Positions 9,701 to 64,000 of a stretch of DNA of 64,000 nt are shown one piece after another. This DNA comes from Heliocidaris tuberculata (taxonomy: Eukaryota > Echinodermata > Echinoidea > Camarodonta > Echinometridae), in contig CM046832.1 of the NCBI GenBank assembly GCA_025618425.1, forward strand, positions 59,171,087-59,235,086. Reading direction: 5' to 3'. Both the position numbers and the translations under genes were made by a program. Under the pieces are notes generated by a model. The model saw only the letters and a program-made list of their open reading frames with translations. It was not told the origin of the DNA and did no database searches. Within the stretch, counting starts at the first letter, position 1, and each line of letters begins with the position of its first letter.

Positions 9701-12293
9701 CCAGATATCTCCAACACATCTGTAGCCACTCAAAGGTCATTATTGATTTCCTTGTCTAGTTTTGTTTTATCTCGCTTTGAGGGTTGCCTTCATCAATGCT
9801 TTACCCAAACCTTTCCCGAGATGGCAAATACCACCCAAGAATTTAGATACTGTGCAATATATTAAAGGAATAGTTGTTCTTTTCTCCTTAAACAGGGACA
9901 GGTGAATGCATTGTGAAGTTTGTTCCCAGCAAAATATTTCATGAACGATCTAACAGTAAGACTAAGATTTGTACTCAAAAATGAAATTGAAGGTTAATTG
10001 TAAAGTTTTTATTCCAACCTAGATATTTCATGCACAATTTAATAATAAAATGAAGAATTGTTTCTTAAAATTTGATCAGAAGTTTCATGAAAGAAAAAAA
10101 AGTTCTTAAATGGACAGAGCAGGCAAATGTTATACCAGTTCTCATATACAATGATGGCAAATGCTTCAGTAATTTTCCCCCAAATGATTGATCATCAATA
10201 TAGGAATGGAAGGAAAGTGCTAACTAGTGACCTTAAATTGAATTCTGGCCTCTTTTGTTGCTATAAAGATGGAATGGATGATATCTCTGCTTTACATTGT
10301 GAACCTTTAAGGAAACTCTGTCATAAATCAAATTTCTTTGTAGGTTTTGAACTGTTTGTGATATAACTTATTATGTGATTGTTGCATATTGTAATAGAAT
10401 GGCTTTTTATCTGCAAAATTATCTTTCAGAAAGAATAGTTCCAGTCAATATTTCCCACTTATTTTGGGATTTCCTGGGAATTGATGTTGCAAGAATGTAA
10501 ATGTTACAGTAGTTTCAGATCTCATCAAGACCTGAAACGGATCATTACACATGGCATTTGCAATTCATTTTGTTACTCTAATCATTGATTGTTGTCTGTT
10601 ATTTGTGCTAAGCTGCACTTTTGACAAATAAAGGGTTAATGGAATAAAAAGTGAAAGCAACATTTCATTCTGAAACAGGTGGCTAAGGATATTGCCCTGA
10701 CCAGTCACGTGCCTCAGATGAAGCGTCTTCTTGAGCAGTTTGTCTACAGAGTCAAGGTCATGTTGACCTTGCACAACTGCCATGAGGCATTCTGGGTAGG
10801 CAACCTCAAGAACAGAGATCTCAAGGTGAGAGAAGTGTTGCCAATTGCAGGATTGTTAAAGATTTGAGATGATTTTCATTTTGTAATATTGGCCATGTCA
10901 TGGATTTGAGTGGACATTTTTGTTTGCAACCTCGAGGACAGAGATCTCAAGGTGAGAGAAGTGTTGCCAATGGCAGGATTGTTGGAGATTTGAGATGATT
11001 TCTATTTTATAAAATTGACAATATCATAGGTGGGAGTGGACATTATGTTTGATCTGTGGTAGAGTTGTTAACAGGAATTTAATGTATTTCATCTCATTAC
11101 AGAATGTTTGAAATCATGTTGTGGTAGTCAGTCAAGAAAGAAAGTCAGGTGTTTTTAAAAGGTTTTCATCAGGTTTCCCCCCTCCCTCCCCAATTAAGAG
11201 TAGAAAAATGCCTTTAAAAAGTGATTATTTTTGTCAATTTTCTTTAAGATCTATTCCAAGTGTCTTTAATAAATGAGCGAGAGTACCACAATTTTGTGAA
11301 TAAATCTCAATTGAGAAATAATGTGAGGGAGATTTAAACTATGTCTTGACCATTTGAATTATATTTATTTCACCTGTAAGGGCTAGGTGGTTGCTTTGAA
11401 ACTTCTACACAGGATTCAATAATCATGTATTATGCTAATTTATGCAGATGTATTCATTATCATAAGAAATACATCAACATTATCCCACAGACTTGCCCTT
11501 GCTGCGGGGACGTATATATTCCGCACCACAAAATTTACCCATTCACTTTTTTTTTTCAATAGGGAGAGGAAATTCCATCTCAGGTAACGAGAGAAGAGGA
11601 TAGTGAAGAGGAGGAGGAAGCAGCAAGCAGATTTGAATCTTCAGATGATAGTGATGATGAGAAGGAGGTAAGGAAAGAAACATTCCTCTTGTTGTCCCCC
11701 ACCCCACCCCCCCCCCCCCTTTCATGAAGAAGCATAAAAGGATCATCATTCTTTGCATAGTTTGGAATTATTAACTTATGGCCTCTTGGATAGCACTCAT
11801 TTTTACCATGCAATGAGCTCAAAGCATTCCAAAATTATCCCAGCTTTAGCTATGCTACTGATCGGGTGCTCACAGCTTTCAAGGAATCGCTTCCAACCAT
11901 TGTATCCATTTACTACACCTGGGTGGAGAGTGGCACATCAAGGACATGAATGCAACGATGAGGCTAGAACCCATGAACTTTACATGTCCAGACAGATGTT
12001 TAATCCACCCAGCTTCGGCACTACTAATCACCTTCATAATGTCCCTGCCTTAGCAAGCAAGTCAATTCGATTTGGAGATAAGCATGCACATAATATGAAT
12101 TTTGATTGTTCCTAAAAATTGGCAGCTCTCTAAAACTTTAACAAGCTGTATCATACTTATAATGCTTGGTTTTCTTTTGATTAAACCCAAGAGTAAATAT
12201 ATACATTTTCTGTTTGTATTTTGGATTCAGGAGAGCGGTGGAGCCAAGGCTAATGAATCTGACAGTGATGCCTCTTGCAGTGAGAGCTTTTAA
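344..12293 (+). CDS. FANCD2: FANCD2, Fanconi anaemia group D2 protein, C-terminal half (17 exons, 5' end outside window)
   Basis: FANCD2 is the nuclear protein that is mono-ubiquitinated with FANCI during repair of DNA interstrand crosslinks. Joined exons: 344-487, 1199-1415, 1739-1847, 2321-2447, 2868-3141, 3441-3554, 4162-4290, 4724-4842, 5253-5366, 5875-6002, 6752-6851, 7483-7605, 8556-8757, 9586-9735, 10679-10825, 11563-11667, 12231-12293. All junctions are GT-AG and the phases agree throughout, giving about 787 residues. Landmarks shared with vertebrate FANCD2 are NWFRE, FxREL then ILDTEM, NLIKVFD-like, and [22 protein letters not shown] near the end, followed by an acidic Ser/Asp tail. 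The usual protein is about 1,450 residues, so the N-terminal half, including the ubiquitinated lysine, should lie upstream. The next gene is convergent. Identification rests on family knowledge; no search was run. Confidence 0.95.
488..1198. other. FANCD2 intron without recognised features
   Basis: AT-rich. Short open frames on both strands show no family signal. Confidence 0.5.
1199..1415 (+). CDS. FANCD2: FANCD2 exon b
   Basis: This 217-base exon enters in phase 2 and leaves in phase 0 (donor GTATGT). It encodes [16 protein letters not shown] early and INWFRE at its end, both diagnostic of the FANCD2 solenoid. It is clearly more GC-rich than the flanking introns. Confidence 0.95.
1739..1847 (+). 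CDS. FANCD2: FANCD2 exon c
   Basis: Acceptor TTTTCAG, donor GTAATA, phase 0 to phase 1. It continues the helical repeat ([17 protein letters not shown]), matching the vertebrate stretch right after NWFRE. Confidence 0.93.
1957..2065 (+). repeat. Dispersed telomere-like repeat, copy 1
   Basis: Contains TTAGGG-like units (GGTTAGGGTTAGGGTT) and continues with GAAGTTAGGAATTAAGTTAGTGTA-type sequence. The same combination returns at 8070 and, inverted, at 32957, so this is a mobile repeat and not a true telomere. Confidence 0.6.
2321..2447 (+). CDS. FANCD2: FANCD2 exon d
   Basis: Acceptor TTTGCAG, donor GTAAGG, phase 1 to phase 2. It encodes [12 protein letters not shown] and then a low-complexity Ser/Lys stretch ending KKGRKPK. 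Human FANCD2 also has a basic, poorly conserved linker here, which is probably disordered. Confidence 0.9.
2868..3141 (+). CDS. FANCD2: FANCD2 exon e
   Basis: Acceptor TTTACAG, donor GTTAGT, phase 2 to phase 0. The first half is a charged linker. The second half encodes [16 protein letters not shown] and then [15 protein letters not shown], the strongest FANCD2 signature in the window. Confidence 0.96.
3441..3554 (+). CDS. FANCD2: FANCD2 exon f
   Basis: 38 whole codons, phase 0 on both sides, donor GTGAGT. It encodes [21 protein letters not shown] and matches the family's PPELLFLLEDLSQKLE region. A (CT)n microsatellite follows 110 bases into the intron. Confidence 0.93.
3594..3800 (+). repeat. 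Dispersed repeat with GGGAAACAGA and AGGTGGTC motifs, copy 1
   Basis: Shares CACCTGTCCATAAAG-like, GGGAAACAGA and AGGTGGTCTCTACGGCAGG-type blocks with 13152-13335, in the same order and orientation. A (CT)n run at 3680-3727 interrupts it. Confidence 0.55.
3680..3727. repeat. (CT)n microsatellite
   Basis: About 24 uninterrupted CT units in a FANCD2 intron. Confidence 0.95.
4162..4290 (+). CDS. FANCD2: FANCD2 exon g
   Basis: 43 whole codons, phase 0 on both sides. It encodes [13 protein letters not shown] and [16 protein letters not shown], equivalent to the family's IGFSHL and CNHLENIHNYFQ. Confidence 0.94.
4724..4842 (+). CDS. FANCD2: FANCD2 exon h
   Basis: Acceptor CTCCACAG, donor GTAAGT, phase 0 to phase 2. 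It encodes [19 protein letters not shown] and a Leu-rich helix ending LLSLFS. Confidence 0.92.
4878..4943. repeat. Hairpin repeat family, copy 1
   Basis: Arms GAGAGCTAGAAGGGCAT and ATGCCCTCCTGGCTCTC flank an AT-rich loop of about 30 bases. The arms match the copies at 7640 and 13336. Confidence 0.7.
5253..5366 (+). CDS. FANCD2: FANCD2 exon i
   Basis: Phase 2 on both sides, donor GTAAGG. It encodes [17 protein letters not shown] and LSSRI, matching the family's WSGFSQPENQNLL and LSSRL. Confidence 0.94.
5875..6002 (+). CDS. FANCD2: FANCD2 exon j
   Basis: Enters in phase 2, leaves in phase 1. It encodes [20 protein letters not shown]. The acceptor at 5873-5874 (CTACTAG) keeps the frame; the nearby AG at 5880-5881 would break it. 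Confidence 0.9.
6028..6550. mobile_element. Inverted-repeat element of about 380 bp, interrupted by another (copy A)
   Basis: Ends carry AAAGTTGAGTTCTGG and CCCAGAACTCAAGC. The body matches, inverted, the uninterrupted element at 42064-42446. A 144-bp inverted-repeat element (6047-6190) splits it near its left end. Confidence 0.75.
6047..6190. mobile_element. 144-bp inverted-repeat (MITE-like) element nested in copy A
   Basis: Ends GGCCCGTTGCACAAAACTTG and CAAGTTTTGTGCAACAGGCC. CTGG flanks both sides and the empty site is seen at 42064-42446, so CTGG is the probable target duplication. Confidence 0.8.
6752..6851 (+). CDS. FANCD2: FANCD2 exon k
   Basis: Acceptor GCCATAG, donor GTAAGT, phase 1 to phase 2. 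It encodes [17 protein letters not shown] and then [11 protein letters not shown]. The intron before it carries a nested repeat. Confidence 0.9.
6897..7341. mobile_element. MITE-like element of about 440 bp
   Basis: Left end GCCCGTATTCAGTTCAAT, right end ATTTGAATACCGCCC, inverted to each other, with CTGG on both sides. No coding potential. Confidence 0.6.
7483..7605 (+). CDS. FANCD2: FANCD2 exon l
   Basis: Acceptor GTTGCAG, donor GTACAG, phase 2 on both sides. It encodes [17 protein letters not shown] and ends SALFPTLNR, matching the family's IYLEHTESIL and SSTFPTLTR. Confidence 0.94.
7640..7696. repeat. Hairpin repeat family, copy 2
   Basis: Near-perfect arms GGAGCCAGAAGGGCGTTA and TACGCCCTTCTGGCTCC around a loop of about 22 bases. 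It is embedded in a larger element at about 7613-8045 whose ends share a CATATCGTC-like motif. Confidence 0.75.
7714..7821. repeat. 54-bp tandem duplication
   Basis: Two adjacent diverged 54-base copies, both starting GCTGATTTTA. They lie in a FANCD2 intron next to hairpin copy 2. Confidence 0.75.
8070..8175 (+). repeat. Dispersed telomere-like repeat, copy 2
   Basis: Same layout as the copy at 1957: TTAGGG-like units, then GTTGAAGTTAGGAAATGGAC and TAGTGTA. It lies in the intron before the exon at 8556. Confidence 0.6.
8556..8757 (+). CDS. FANCD2: FANCD2 exon m
   Basis: 202 bases, phase 2 to phase 0, donor GTAATG. It encodes [18 protein letters not shown] and ends [19 protein letters not shown], matching the family's LINLIKVFD block. 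Confidence 0.95.
9586..9735 (+). CDS. FANCD2: FANCD2 exon n
   Basis: 50 whole codons, phase 0 on both sides. It encodes [19 protein letters not shown] and ends LQHICSHSK, equivalent to the family's YGRLFVEAFLKQCMPLLD and HHLCGHSK. Confidence 0.96.
10679..10825 (+). CDS. FANCD2: FANCD2 exon o
   Basis: 49 whole codons, phase 0 on both sides, donor GTGAGA. It encodes [19 protein letters not shown] and KNRDLK, nearly invariant in FANCD2. The last 25 coding bases and the donor are part of a 126-bp tandem duplication whose second copy lies in the intron. Confidence 0.97.
10801..11051. repeat. 126-bp tandem duplication including the FANCD2 exon o splice donor
   Basis: Copy 1 (10801-10926) holds the last 25 exon bases, GTGAGA donor and intron. 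Copy 2 (10927-11051) repeats them, including GATCTCAAGGTGAGAGAAGT, with modest divergence. No acceptor came with copy 2. Confidence 0.9.
11563..11667 (+). CDS. FANCD2: FANCD2 exon p (acidic tail)
   Basis: 35 whole codons, phase 0 on both sides, donor GTAAGG. It encodes [19 protein letters not shown] and continues with an Asp/Ser/Glu-rich stretch. This is the low-complexity acidic C-terminus of the family. Confidence 0.92.
11860..12010 (-). mobile_element. tRNA-headed SINE-like fragment
   Basis: On the - strand, a B-box-like GGGTTCTAGCC is followed by ATGTCCTTGATG and TCTCCACCCAGGTG, as in the copy at 40553. Confidence 0.5.
12231..12293 (+). CDS. FANCD2: FANCD2 terminal exon q with stop
   Basis: Acceptor GATTCAG at 12225-12230. 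It encodes 20 residues, [20 protein letters not shown], then TAA at 12291-12293. The end is acidic and Ser-rich as in vertebrates, but I do not see the literal EDGE tetrapeptide known from the human C-terminus. Confidence 0.9.
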   Translation, partial: ESGGAKANESDSDASCSESF

Positions 12294-12827
12294 GATGATC
12301 ACCAAGTTTTTCTCAAAGGTCAGGCTGCATCTTGAAGAATATAGATATATACCTCTTCTTGGAGAGCTGAAGCTGGTCTGTTATTGTTATTCTTCATGTA
12401 TCTCATTTCTAAAGAAAATATTTTGAAGTGAATTGATACAACTCTACACCGATAAGATCATTGTGTTGGATGAAACAAAATGTAGAAAACCACATAGGCG
12501 TATAGTACTATTAGAATGTCACATTCTCACAACTAGTAATTTGAGACAGATAGGTTATTGCAATGGATCATTCTATAAAACAACAATGCTATTTTTATTG
12601 TAATACCACTGGTTTGTATAGTACACTGTAAGTTCTGTATTAGTTTGACTCCTTTCACATAATTTTCTCACTTTCAGCTCCTTGTTTAATATTAGTCTGC
12701 TTTGATTCAAATTATGGATGGAAGTTGCAGACTGTAATACATGTAGATATGTATGCAACTTACTTAGACTGATCAATTGTGATGTTAGAACTATGGCAAA
12801 GGACTAAATTTGAAAACTGTGACGTGG

Positions 12828-12833
<6 letters not shown>

Positions 12834-12868
<35 letters not shown>
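12834..12868. repeat. (CT)n microsatellite
   Basis: Long CT run that continues as impure pyrimidine tract to about 13050. Confidence 0.95.
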
Positions 12869-12872
<4 letters not shown>

Positions 12873-13151
12873 CTCCCCTTCCCCAATTGGCTCTCTATCT
12901 CTGTTGCTCTGGATGTTGTTTTTTTTTCTCTCTCTCTTTTCCTTTATTCCACTCTATGTCTTTCCTCTCTTTCTCTCTTCATCTCTCTATCTCTTCCCTC
13001 ACTCTTCATCTCCCTCTCCTCTCTCCCTTGCCCTGTCTGTCTGTCTTTCACATAAGCAGACACCCCCCCCCCCCACTTCCCTCCCGCGCACTAAAAAGCA
13101 GACATACTATAAGAACTAGAAATGGTTGGACAAAAATACCTAAAGAGTGAT

Positions 13152-13335
13152 ACCGTGAAACCTGTATATAAAGACCGCTTAAGGGAGACAAGCCAAGTGG
13201 TTTTTATGAGCAGGTAGTCTTTATATACAGGTTACTTTAATACACGTTTCAATGAGAAACACTTTTCAAGGGAAACAGAAATTGTGATCTTTATAGACAG
13301 GTGGTCGCTAAAGCAGATTTGACTTTATCATTTGT
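13152..13335 (+). repeat. Dispersed repeat with GGGAAACAGA and AGGTGGTC motifs, copy 2
   Basis: Second copy of the family at 3594-3800, lying past the FANCD2 stop. Its left half also has an inverted pair, CCTGTATATAAAGACC and GTCTTTATATACAGG. Confidence 0.6.
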
Positions 13336-13399
13336 TGAGAGCCAGAAGGGCTTTAAATCAGTGTAAAGTGTTATAGGTTAACGTCCTTCTTGACTCTCA
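13336..13399. repeat. Hairpin repeat family, copy 3
   Basis: Arms TGAGAGCCAGAAGGGC and the partly decayed GTCCTTCTTGACTCTCA. It lies just after the repeat at 13152-13335. Confidence 0.7.
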
Positions 13400-15194
13400 G
13401 TAACCTTTTACGATTAATGCAAGTTTCTATGATTTACTACTAACTCTCACTTATGAACTTCACTCTCACAACTTAATCCTGCAAGGAATGTACCTCATAA
13501 ATGAAAAAATAGGAGATTTGTTGTGTAGAAAGGAGTTATTTTACTACAATTGTATTGATCATCAGGCACTCTTTACTATTGGCTTTTGTACATGAAATGT
13601 AGATTTCTTACAAAGTATTATTATTGTCACATTTATATTTACATAAGACTTAGTATGTAACTTTGATATTGACTCAGAACATCTCTTTTTACCTGTAGAA
13701 ATACATAAATAATGAACTCTGATTATTTTTTTTATAATTGTATTTCTGAAACATATTACATAGAACATGCACTTTCTGAGTGGTATAATGAGCTTCCTGA
13801 TTACATTTTTGTTTTTACATGCATTATGCAAGCGAGACTTTAAAGTTAAGTTGATTTTATCATTAATGCCAAAGAAATATAACCATCCATATTTTTTTTA
13901 TGGAATTAAGAAAACAAATGAGGGAGTAAAATTATAATGACCTTAAGTATACTTCATTCAAAACCTTCTTACTCTTTTGTTTTGTTCACTTCTTGATGGA
14001 ATCATAAGAACTATCATGTATGAATCGAAAAGAAATGTGTTATTTTCTTTTTGTGTAGTTTCAATCATACATCTATCACAACTCTGCTGGAATAATTACA
14101 TGAGAAAAAGTTTTCTGTTCAACATATTTAAAAATGTTGGATGGAAAGTTTTATTTTTTAACACTTACTGTGTCATTGTGCCTTTTGGCAGAAACTACAC
14201 GCAAATCCCATAGAAGAATATTTATGCGGCAAACAAAGAGTTAAACATTAGATTCTGTAATGTGTCACTCAGAACCTTCATACACTTTGTATATTAGCTT
14301 TTTATGCCTACACATGTTTCAACGATTTTAGATACAATTTCAGGCTGTATTTTTGCATTATATTCTTTCATCTTTACAATGTTTCATGAAACTTCAAAAG
14401 AGATCTTGATAAAGCAAAAAAATATGAAGCCAAGTACAGTAATGGTTTTCTCAATATTTGAGTTGTAGATACTCCATATTTTGCTCTCATCATCTCATAT
14501 GTGTTGAGAAGATTGTAATGAGGATCTAGTTCTGTCTTATAAGGTTTAAAATGATTTGCTCTCAGTTAATTTCATGGACAAAGCATGTCAAAGACTGAAA
14601 AGTTTGCAAATGTTAGAAATTAGCAAAATGAGTAAATTTTGTTCCAAATTTTTTTTCTTCTTCTAAATTTCATTTGAAAGACTTAAGAATGTTAGAAAAA
14701 AACACAAAAAGACATAAATTCAAAGGTGGTATAATCAAAAGAGATAGGATGAAAGACACAGGTAGATTCTACATAGAAATATCATAAAAATAATAATAAT
14801 ATTGTGTACAATTCTTTTCCAATCATTCTCTATACTGATATTTTTGATGATTTTCTTATGATTTCATCCCTGTACTTTTAGTTTTTTTTTTTTTAATGTG
14901 CTTTGTTCATTGTAGACATAATGGCCCAAAGTCATGATAGAAGTTTGACTTTAATAACCCATGGTCTGAATTGTGATTTAAACCTCCACTGTTGACTACA
15001 ATAGGCGTGAAATTATAATAAGCATATTATTGCTCACCTATTGGACATGAGGCCATGCACATAATACGCTTATAGAGGATTAATCCATGGGTTGAAAGGA
15101 ACCTCTTTCGTGAATATGGGCCGATATGTTAACCTGGCTTTAAGTTTCATAGATGTTTATATACATTGTACTATATATTCTCAGCACTATTGTA

Positions 15195-15200
15195 AATAAA
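15195..15200 (+). terminator. Candidate poly(A) signal of FANCD2
   Basis: The first canonical AATAAA I see downstream of the FANCD2 stop, 2.9 kb away. A long 3'UTR or a variant hexamer nearer the stop are both possible. Confidence 0.25.
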
Positions 15201-15565
15201 TATGCCAAATTCTTTTCACAACTGCCGTGTTCATTCCATCATTTTCTTCAGTGTTACAATGCCATGAGAATATCTTTGTTTTTCCTAGTGTGTAGACAGA
15301 TATCAAATCTAAACTTCCAATTTATTTACATATATTATATTACACATGGAAAATTTTATGCATTGATCTTTGTTGCTTACTAAAAACAACCATGTGACAT
15401 ATTGTACTTTTCCGTTTGGAATGGTCAATAATTTTAACATGCTGTACAACTACAGTGATACATACTCAAAATGTAGGTAAAGGAGGCAAAATTATCATAA
15501 TCATCTTTCTAAAATAATTCAAAACTATCTTATATACAACATTTGAAACTAATCTTGTTCCTTTT

Positions 15566-15571
15566 TTTATT
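15566..15571 (-). terminator. Candidate poly(A) signal of the secreted-protein gene
   Basis: AATAAA on the - strand, 350 bases after the TAG stop. An ATTAAA lies closer at about 15683-15678. If either is used, the 182-bp inverted-repeat element at 15685-15866 is in the 3'UTR. Confidence 0.35.
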
Positions 15572-15684
15572 CTGTAAAGTACACAGAGTTCATCTTGCCC
15601 TTGAAAACTGAAAGAACATGAAATCTTTGAAGACAACTTGGTACTTGTACTTGATCACTGTGGCCTGTATACCAAATTTTTAAT

Positions 15685-15866
15685 GGCTGGTCACATTTGT
15701 CTGATAACGATAACGATAACGAGATTTTTCATTAAAGGTACACCCTAGAGCTGCCCTTCTATTAACTGTCAAGAGCATACTCCCATGCATAAACACCATA
15801 CAGTAGAGTGTACCTTTAAGTGAAAATCTCATTATCGTTATGGTTATCGGACAAATGTGACCAGCC
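15685..15866. mobile_element. 182-bp inverted-repeat element (MITE-like), probably in a 3'UTR
   Basis: Ends GGCTGGTCACATTTGTCTGA and TCGGACAAATGTGACCAGCC, continuing as imperfect arms with GATAACGATAACG and GTGTACCTTTAA to within about 40 bases of the centre. Confidence 0.85.
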
Positions 15867-15920
15867 CTTTGTACATGTATTGATTATCACATTAGGATTG
15901 TCTTTCTCTCCATATGTTGA

Positions 15921-61703
<45,783 letters not shown>

Positions 61704-64000
61704 TGTCTTCTGCTTCAAAACTGAATCCCTTCGCTGTGTCACATCCGATTTTGCTCTAAATCAAATTCTTCAACCGGCCAACCTTTTAATGAAAAATATC
61801 ACACCCTAATTCACTTTGCCATCCTGAATTACGTGTGTATCGTTAACATGATCTAATAGACATCGACGTAGTAATCGGGATGAAAGTACGTTAAAACGAC
61901 ATCAAGAATGGACGAAAATCATCAATGCCGCTGAAAAAGAGAGTCATTATCAGTTAACGCATCCCCGCACTATATTGTCGTCTGTGCTCGAACATAAAAA
62001 AAGCGTGCGCTCCACTACCTCCTAAATTTCATTTTCTCGTCCGGATATGAGCGATATTGAAGCTGGTATTGTGACGTACTCCAGCAAACAATGGTCGGAT
62101 CAGGACGCCGTGTCTCTCGGCGAAGGGAAGATCAATAATATGGATGTCATTTCATTTTCCCGCTCGGTGGTGTCATCGATGCGATTAAATTGCGGCGTAA
62201 GGGGCAAGATATTGCAACATTACAATGGTAATTGACAATGTGAGCCACAAAGCTGATTACATGTAAATCTGCATACGTCTGCGTTAGAATATAGAGATAA
62301 TATCATAGTTCTTCTTTTCAGCAGAGAACATTAATCATTGATTTATGTTTTAAATATATATTTGCATTATCCCCTTTAGTAAGTATTTTAAAAAAGACTA
62401 TGTTTCGTTGGTTATCGTTGTAACGTGGTAAATTCTCTTTCTCCCCTTTCTCCCTCCCTTCCTGCTATACCCTCTTTCTCTCTCTCTCTCCCTCCCCCCC
62501 CCCTCTCTCTCTCCCTTTCTCTAACTCTCTTTCGCCCCTTTCTCTCCCCATCTCTTACAATCTCTCTCTCTCTCTCTCTCTTCCCAATCTTTCTATTCGT
62601 TTGTTTCAAACAGTTTATTATACATTGCGAATAGCTAGATAAAAGTGGTATTTGAATAATAGTATTAATATAGTTTTAGCAATCTTTAAGCTGGGTATTT
62701 CACATAGTTTATCTGAATCCACGACAATGATTTCTGTACTGTTCATCCTCCAACTTCAAATTCCTCCTTAGTCCAAGACGGTATAATCACAATAATGAGA
62801 TTTTATGATTATATTCATCATGAAAATACTTGTATGTAATTCACCCTCTGGAAAAAACCCGAGAATAAGAAAAAGACGCTTGACAAACTCATTGTTTTGG
62901 GGTTTTTTTTTAAATTGAGGATTTATTCCCTTCGTCGTATTCTAATTCATTATATAACTTACTTATATTTACAAACCAAAGAATGTTAGATAGAAATATA
63001 ATTTCAATCGCATATACTATGAAATATAGAAGGCATAGTCAATATGTGGATTCACTCGGAAGAAATATGTTATGTGAAGAAATGTTTCAAAACCTCTCAG
63101 AACAAGGAATATCGATCTCTATCAGTACTGCTCACTGCCGAGAAAGAAAATTGTGAATATATAAAGTGATTTAAGAAATAACTTATCTCTTAGAACGATA
63201 ATGCCATGCAATTAGAATGTTTTGCAAATTGGACTCATATGGTGATCTCATAAGGGACAAATCATAAAGTGTTGGAAAAAGTACCGTAATCATAAACGAA
63301 CATGTACGGTTTTACACCATTTTTTTCGGGGGAGGAAGCCCCCCCCCCCCCCCCCCCCCGTCGAACCATCCCCTGATACGGATATATTAGAGGTAATCAA
63401 AATGAAATAAAGACCCATTCACGTTGCAGCTATTTGATATCTTTTTACATAAATAATACATGCACAAGCCCAAATTTAGAGTCAGTGAGCAAGAGAAGCA
63501 GAATAACCTATTTCATTCTTTTTAAAATACTTTGCACTAAAGATCAAATTATAAACAAATGTCATTATTGGTGTGATTTTATAGTCTATTGAAACAATAG
63601 ATTTAAAGTGTTTTCCCGCATGGCTATATATGGTTTATATCAATTCATCAAGAATTTCGCAGAATTACTTCATTATGCACATAAGGCATAACACATAAAA
63701 TAATTCTTCGCTCATATCGGAGTCCACCAGCCCTTTTCAGGGCTCGTATAGTCCTTTGAAAGAATACATGGTTAATCCTGAAAACCTAATTATTTTTCAA
63801 CACTTCATATTAGTTTACAGCTGTCTCTATTATTTTCACAAAGATATTTTTAAAGCATAGATTAGTCTATGTCTACAATCTAACAATAATACCTGTTTTT
63901 ACAGAACATATACAATTGGCACGTTATAGAAATATATATTTATAAATCATTTGCATCTTGAAGACAACACAACAACTTCTACCAACTCCACAATGCCATG
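61704..64000. other. 5' flank of the secreted-protein gene
   Basis: Should contain the promoter and 5'UTR, but no clear TATA box or start site was found. A CT-rich tract lies at 62435-62590 and a C run at 63339-63359. The 62-codon frame at 62047-62235 shows no family signal. Confidence 0.45.

Larger units (their letters stand above)
12294..15920. other. Convergent 3' flanks of FANCD2 and the secreted-protein gene
   Basis: Holds a (CT)n block at 12834-12868 and further CT-rich sequence to 13050, repeats at 13152-13399, AT-rich DNA with no coding signal, and the element at 15685-15866. Both 3'UTRs must end here. Confidence 0.6.

Noticed and set aside
12779..13150. Leu/Ser-rich 123-codon frame
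   Set aside because: CT-rich low-complexity sequence after the FANCD2 stop.
62047..62235. 62-codon frame upstream of the secreted-protein gene
   Set aside because: No family signal, no splice context; too short to support.

Overview
The window looks like nuclear DNA of an echinoderm, most likely a sea urchin. The reasons are small GT-AG exons in long AT-rich introns, many microsatellites, C/G homopolymer runs at transposon ends, and many short inverted-repeat elements. The species cannot be fixed from sequence alone; the urchin call is an inference.

Two genes converge tail to tail. On the + strand, 344-12293 holds the last 17 coding exons of a FANCD2 orthologue (Fanconi anaemia D2 DNA-repair protein). 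They encode about 787 residues, a little over half the usual protein; the 5' part lies left of the window. On the - strand, 61703-15921 holds a complete 28-exon gene. The exons join in one reading frame with no stop and encode about 1,897 residues. The protein has a signal peptide, a Cys-rich/EGF-like segment, a divergent cadherin-like segment and a furin-type RFRR site. These are followed by a long series of beta-sandwich-like cassettes of 156-172 residues, a stretch with the prokaryote-style GD-VTY...LPP signature (DUF11-like), one F5/8C (discoidin) domain, and an unassigned Cys-rich C-terminus. No transmembrane segment was seen, so it is probably secreted. I do not recognise a named family with this order of parts; it is the main candidate for something undescribed.

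Layout: 1-12293 FANCD2 exons and introns; 12294-15920 the two 3' flanks; 15921-61703 the secreted-protein gene; 61704-64000 its upstream flank. Its introns make up nearly 90% of its span and are full of mobile DNA. I found five hAT-type elements, four with perfect 8-bp target duplications and one of those nested inside another. There are also LINE 3' ends, tRNA-headed SINEs, several foldback or MITE families shared between the two genes, and long microsatellites.

Two events that duplicated splice-site regions stand out: a copied 5' splice site in FANCD2 and a triplicated 3' splice site in the secreted-protein gene. Nothing links the two genes functionally; they are neighbours only. No rRNA, functional tRNA, CRISPR or viral genes were seen.
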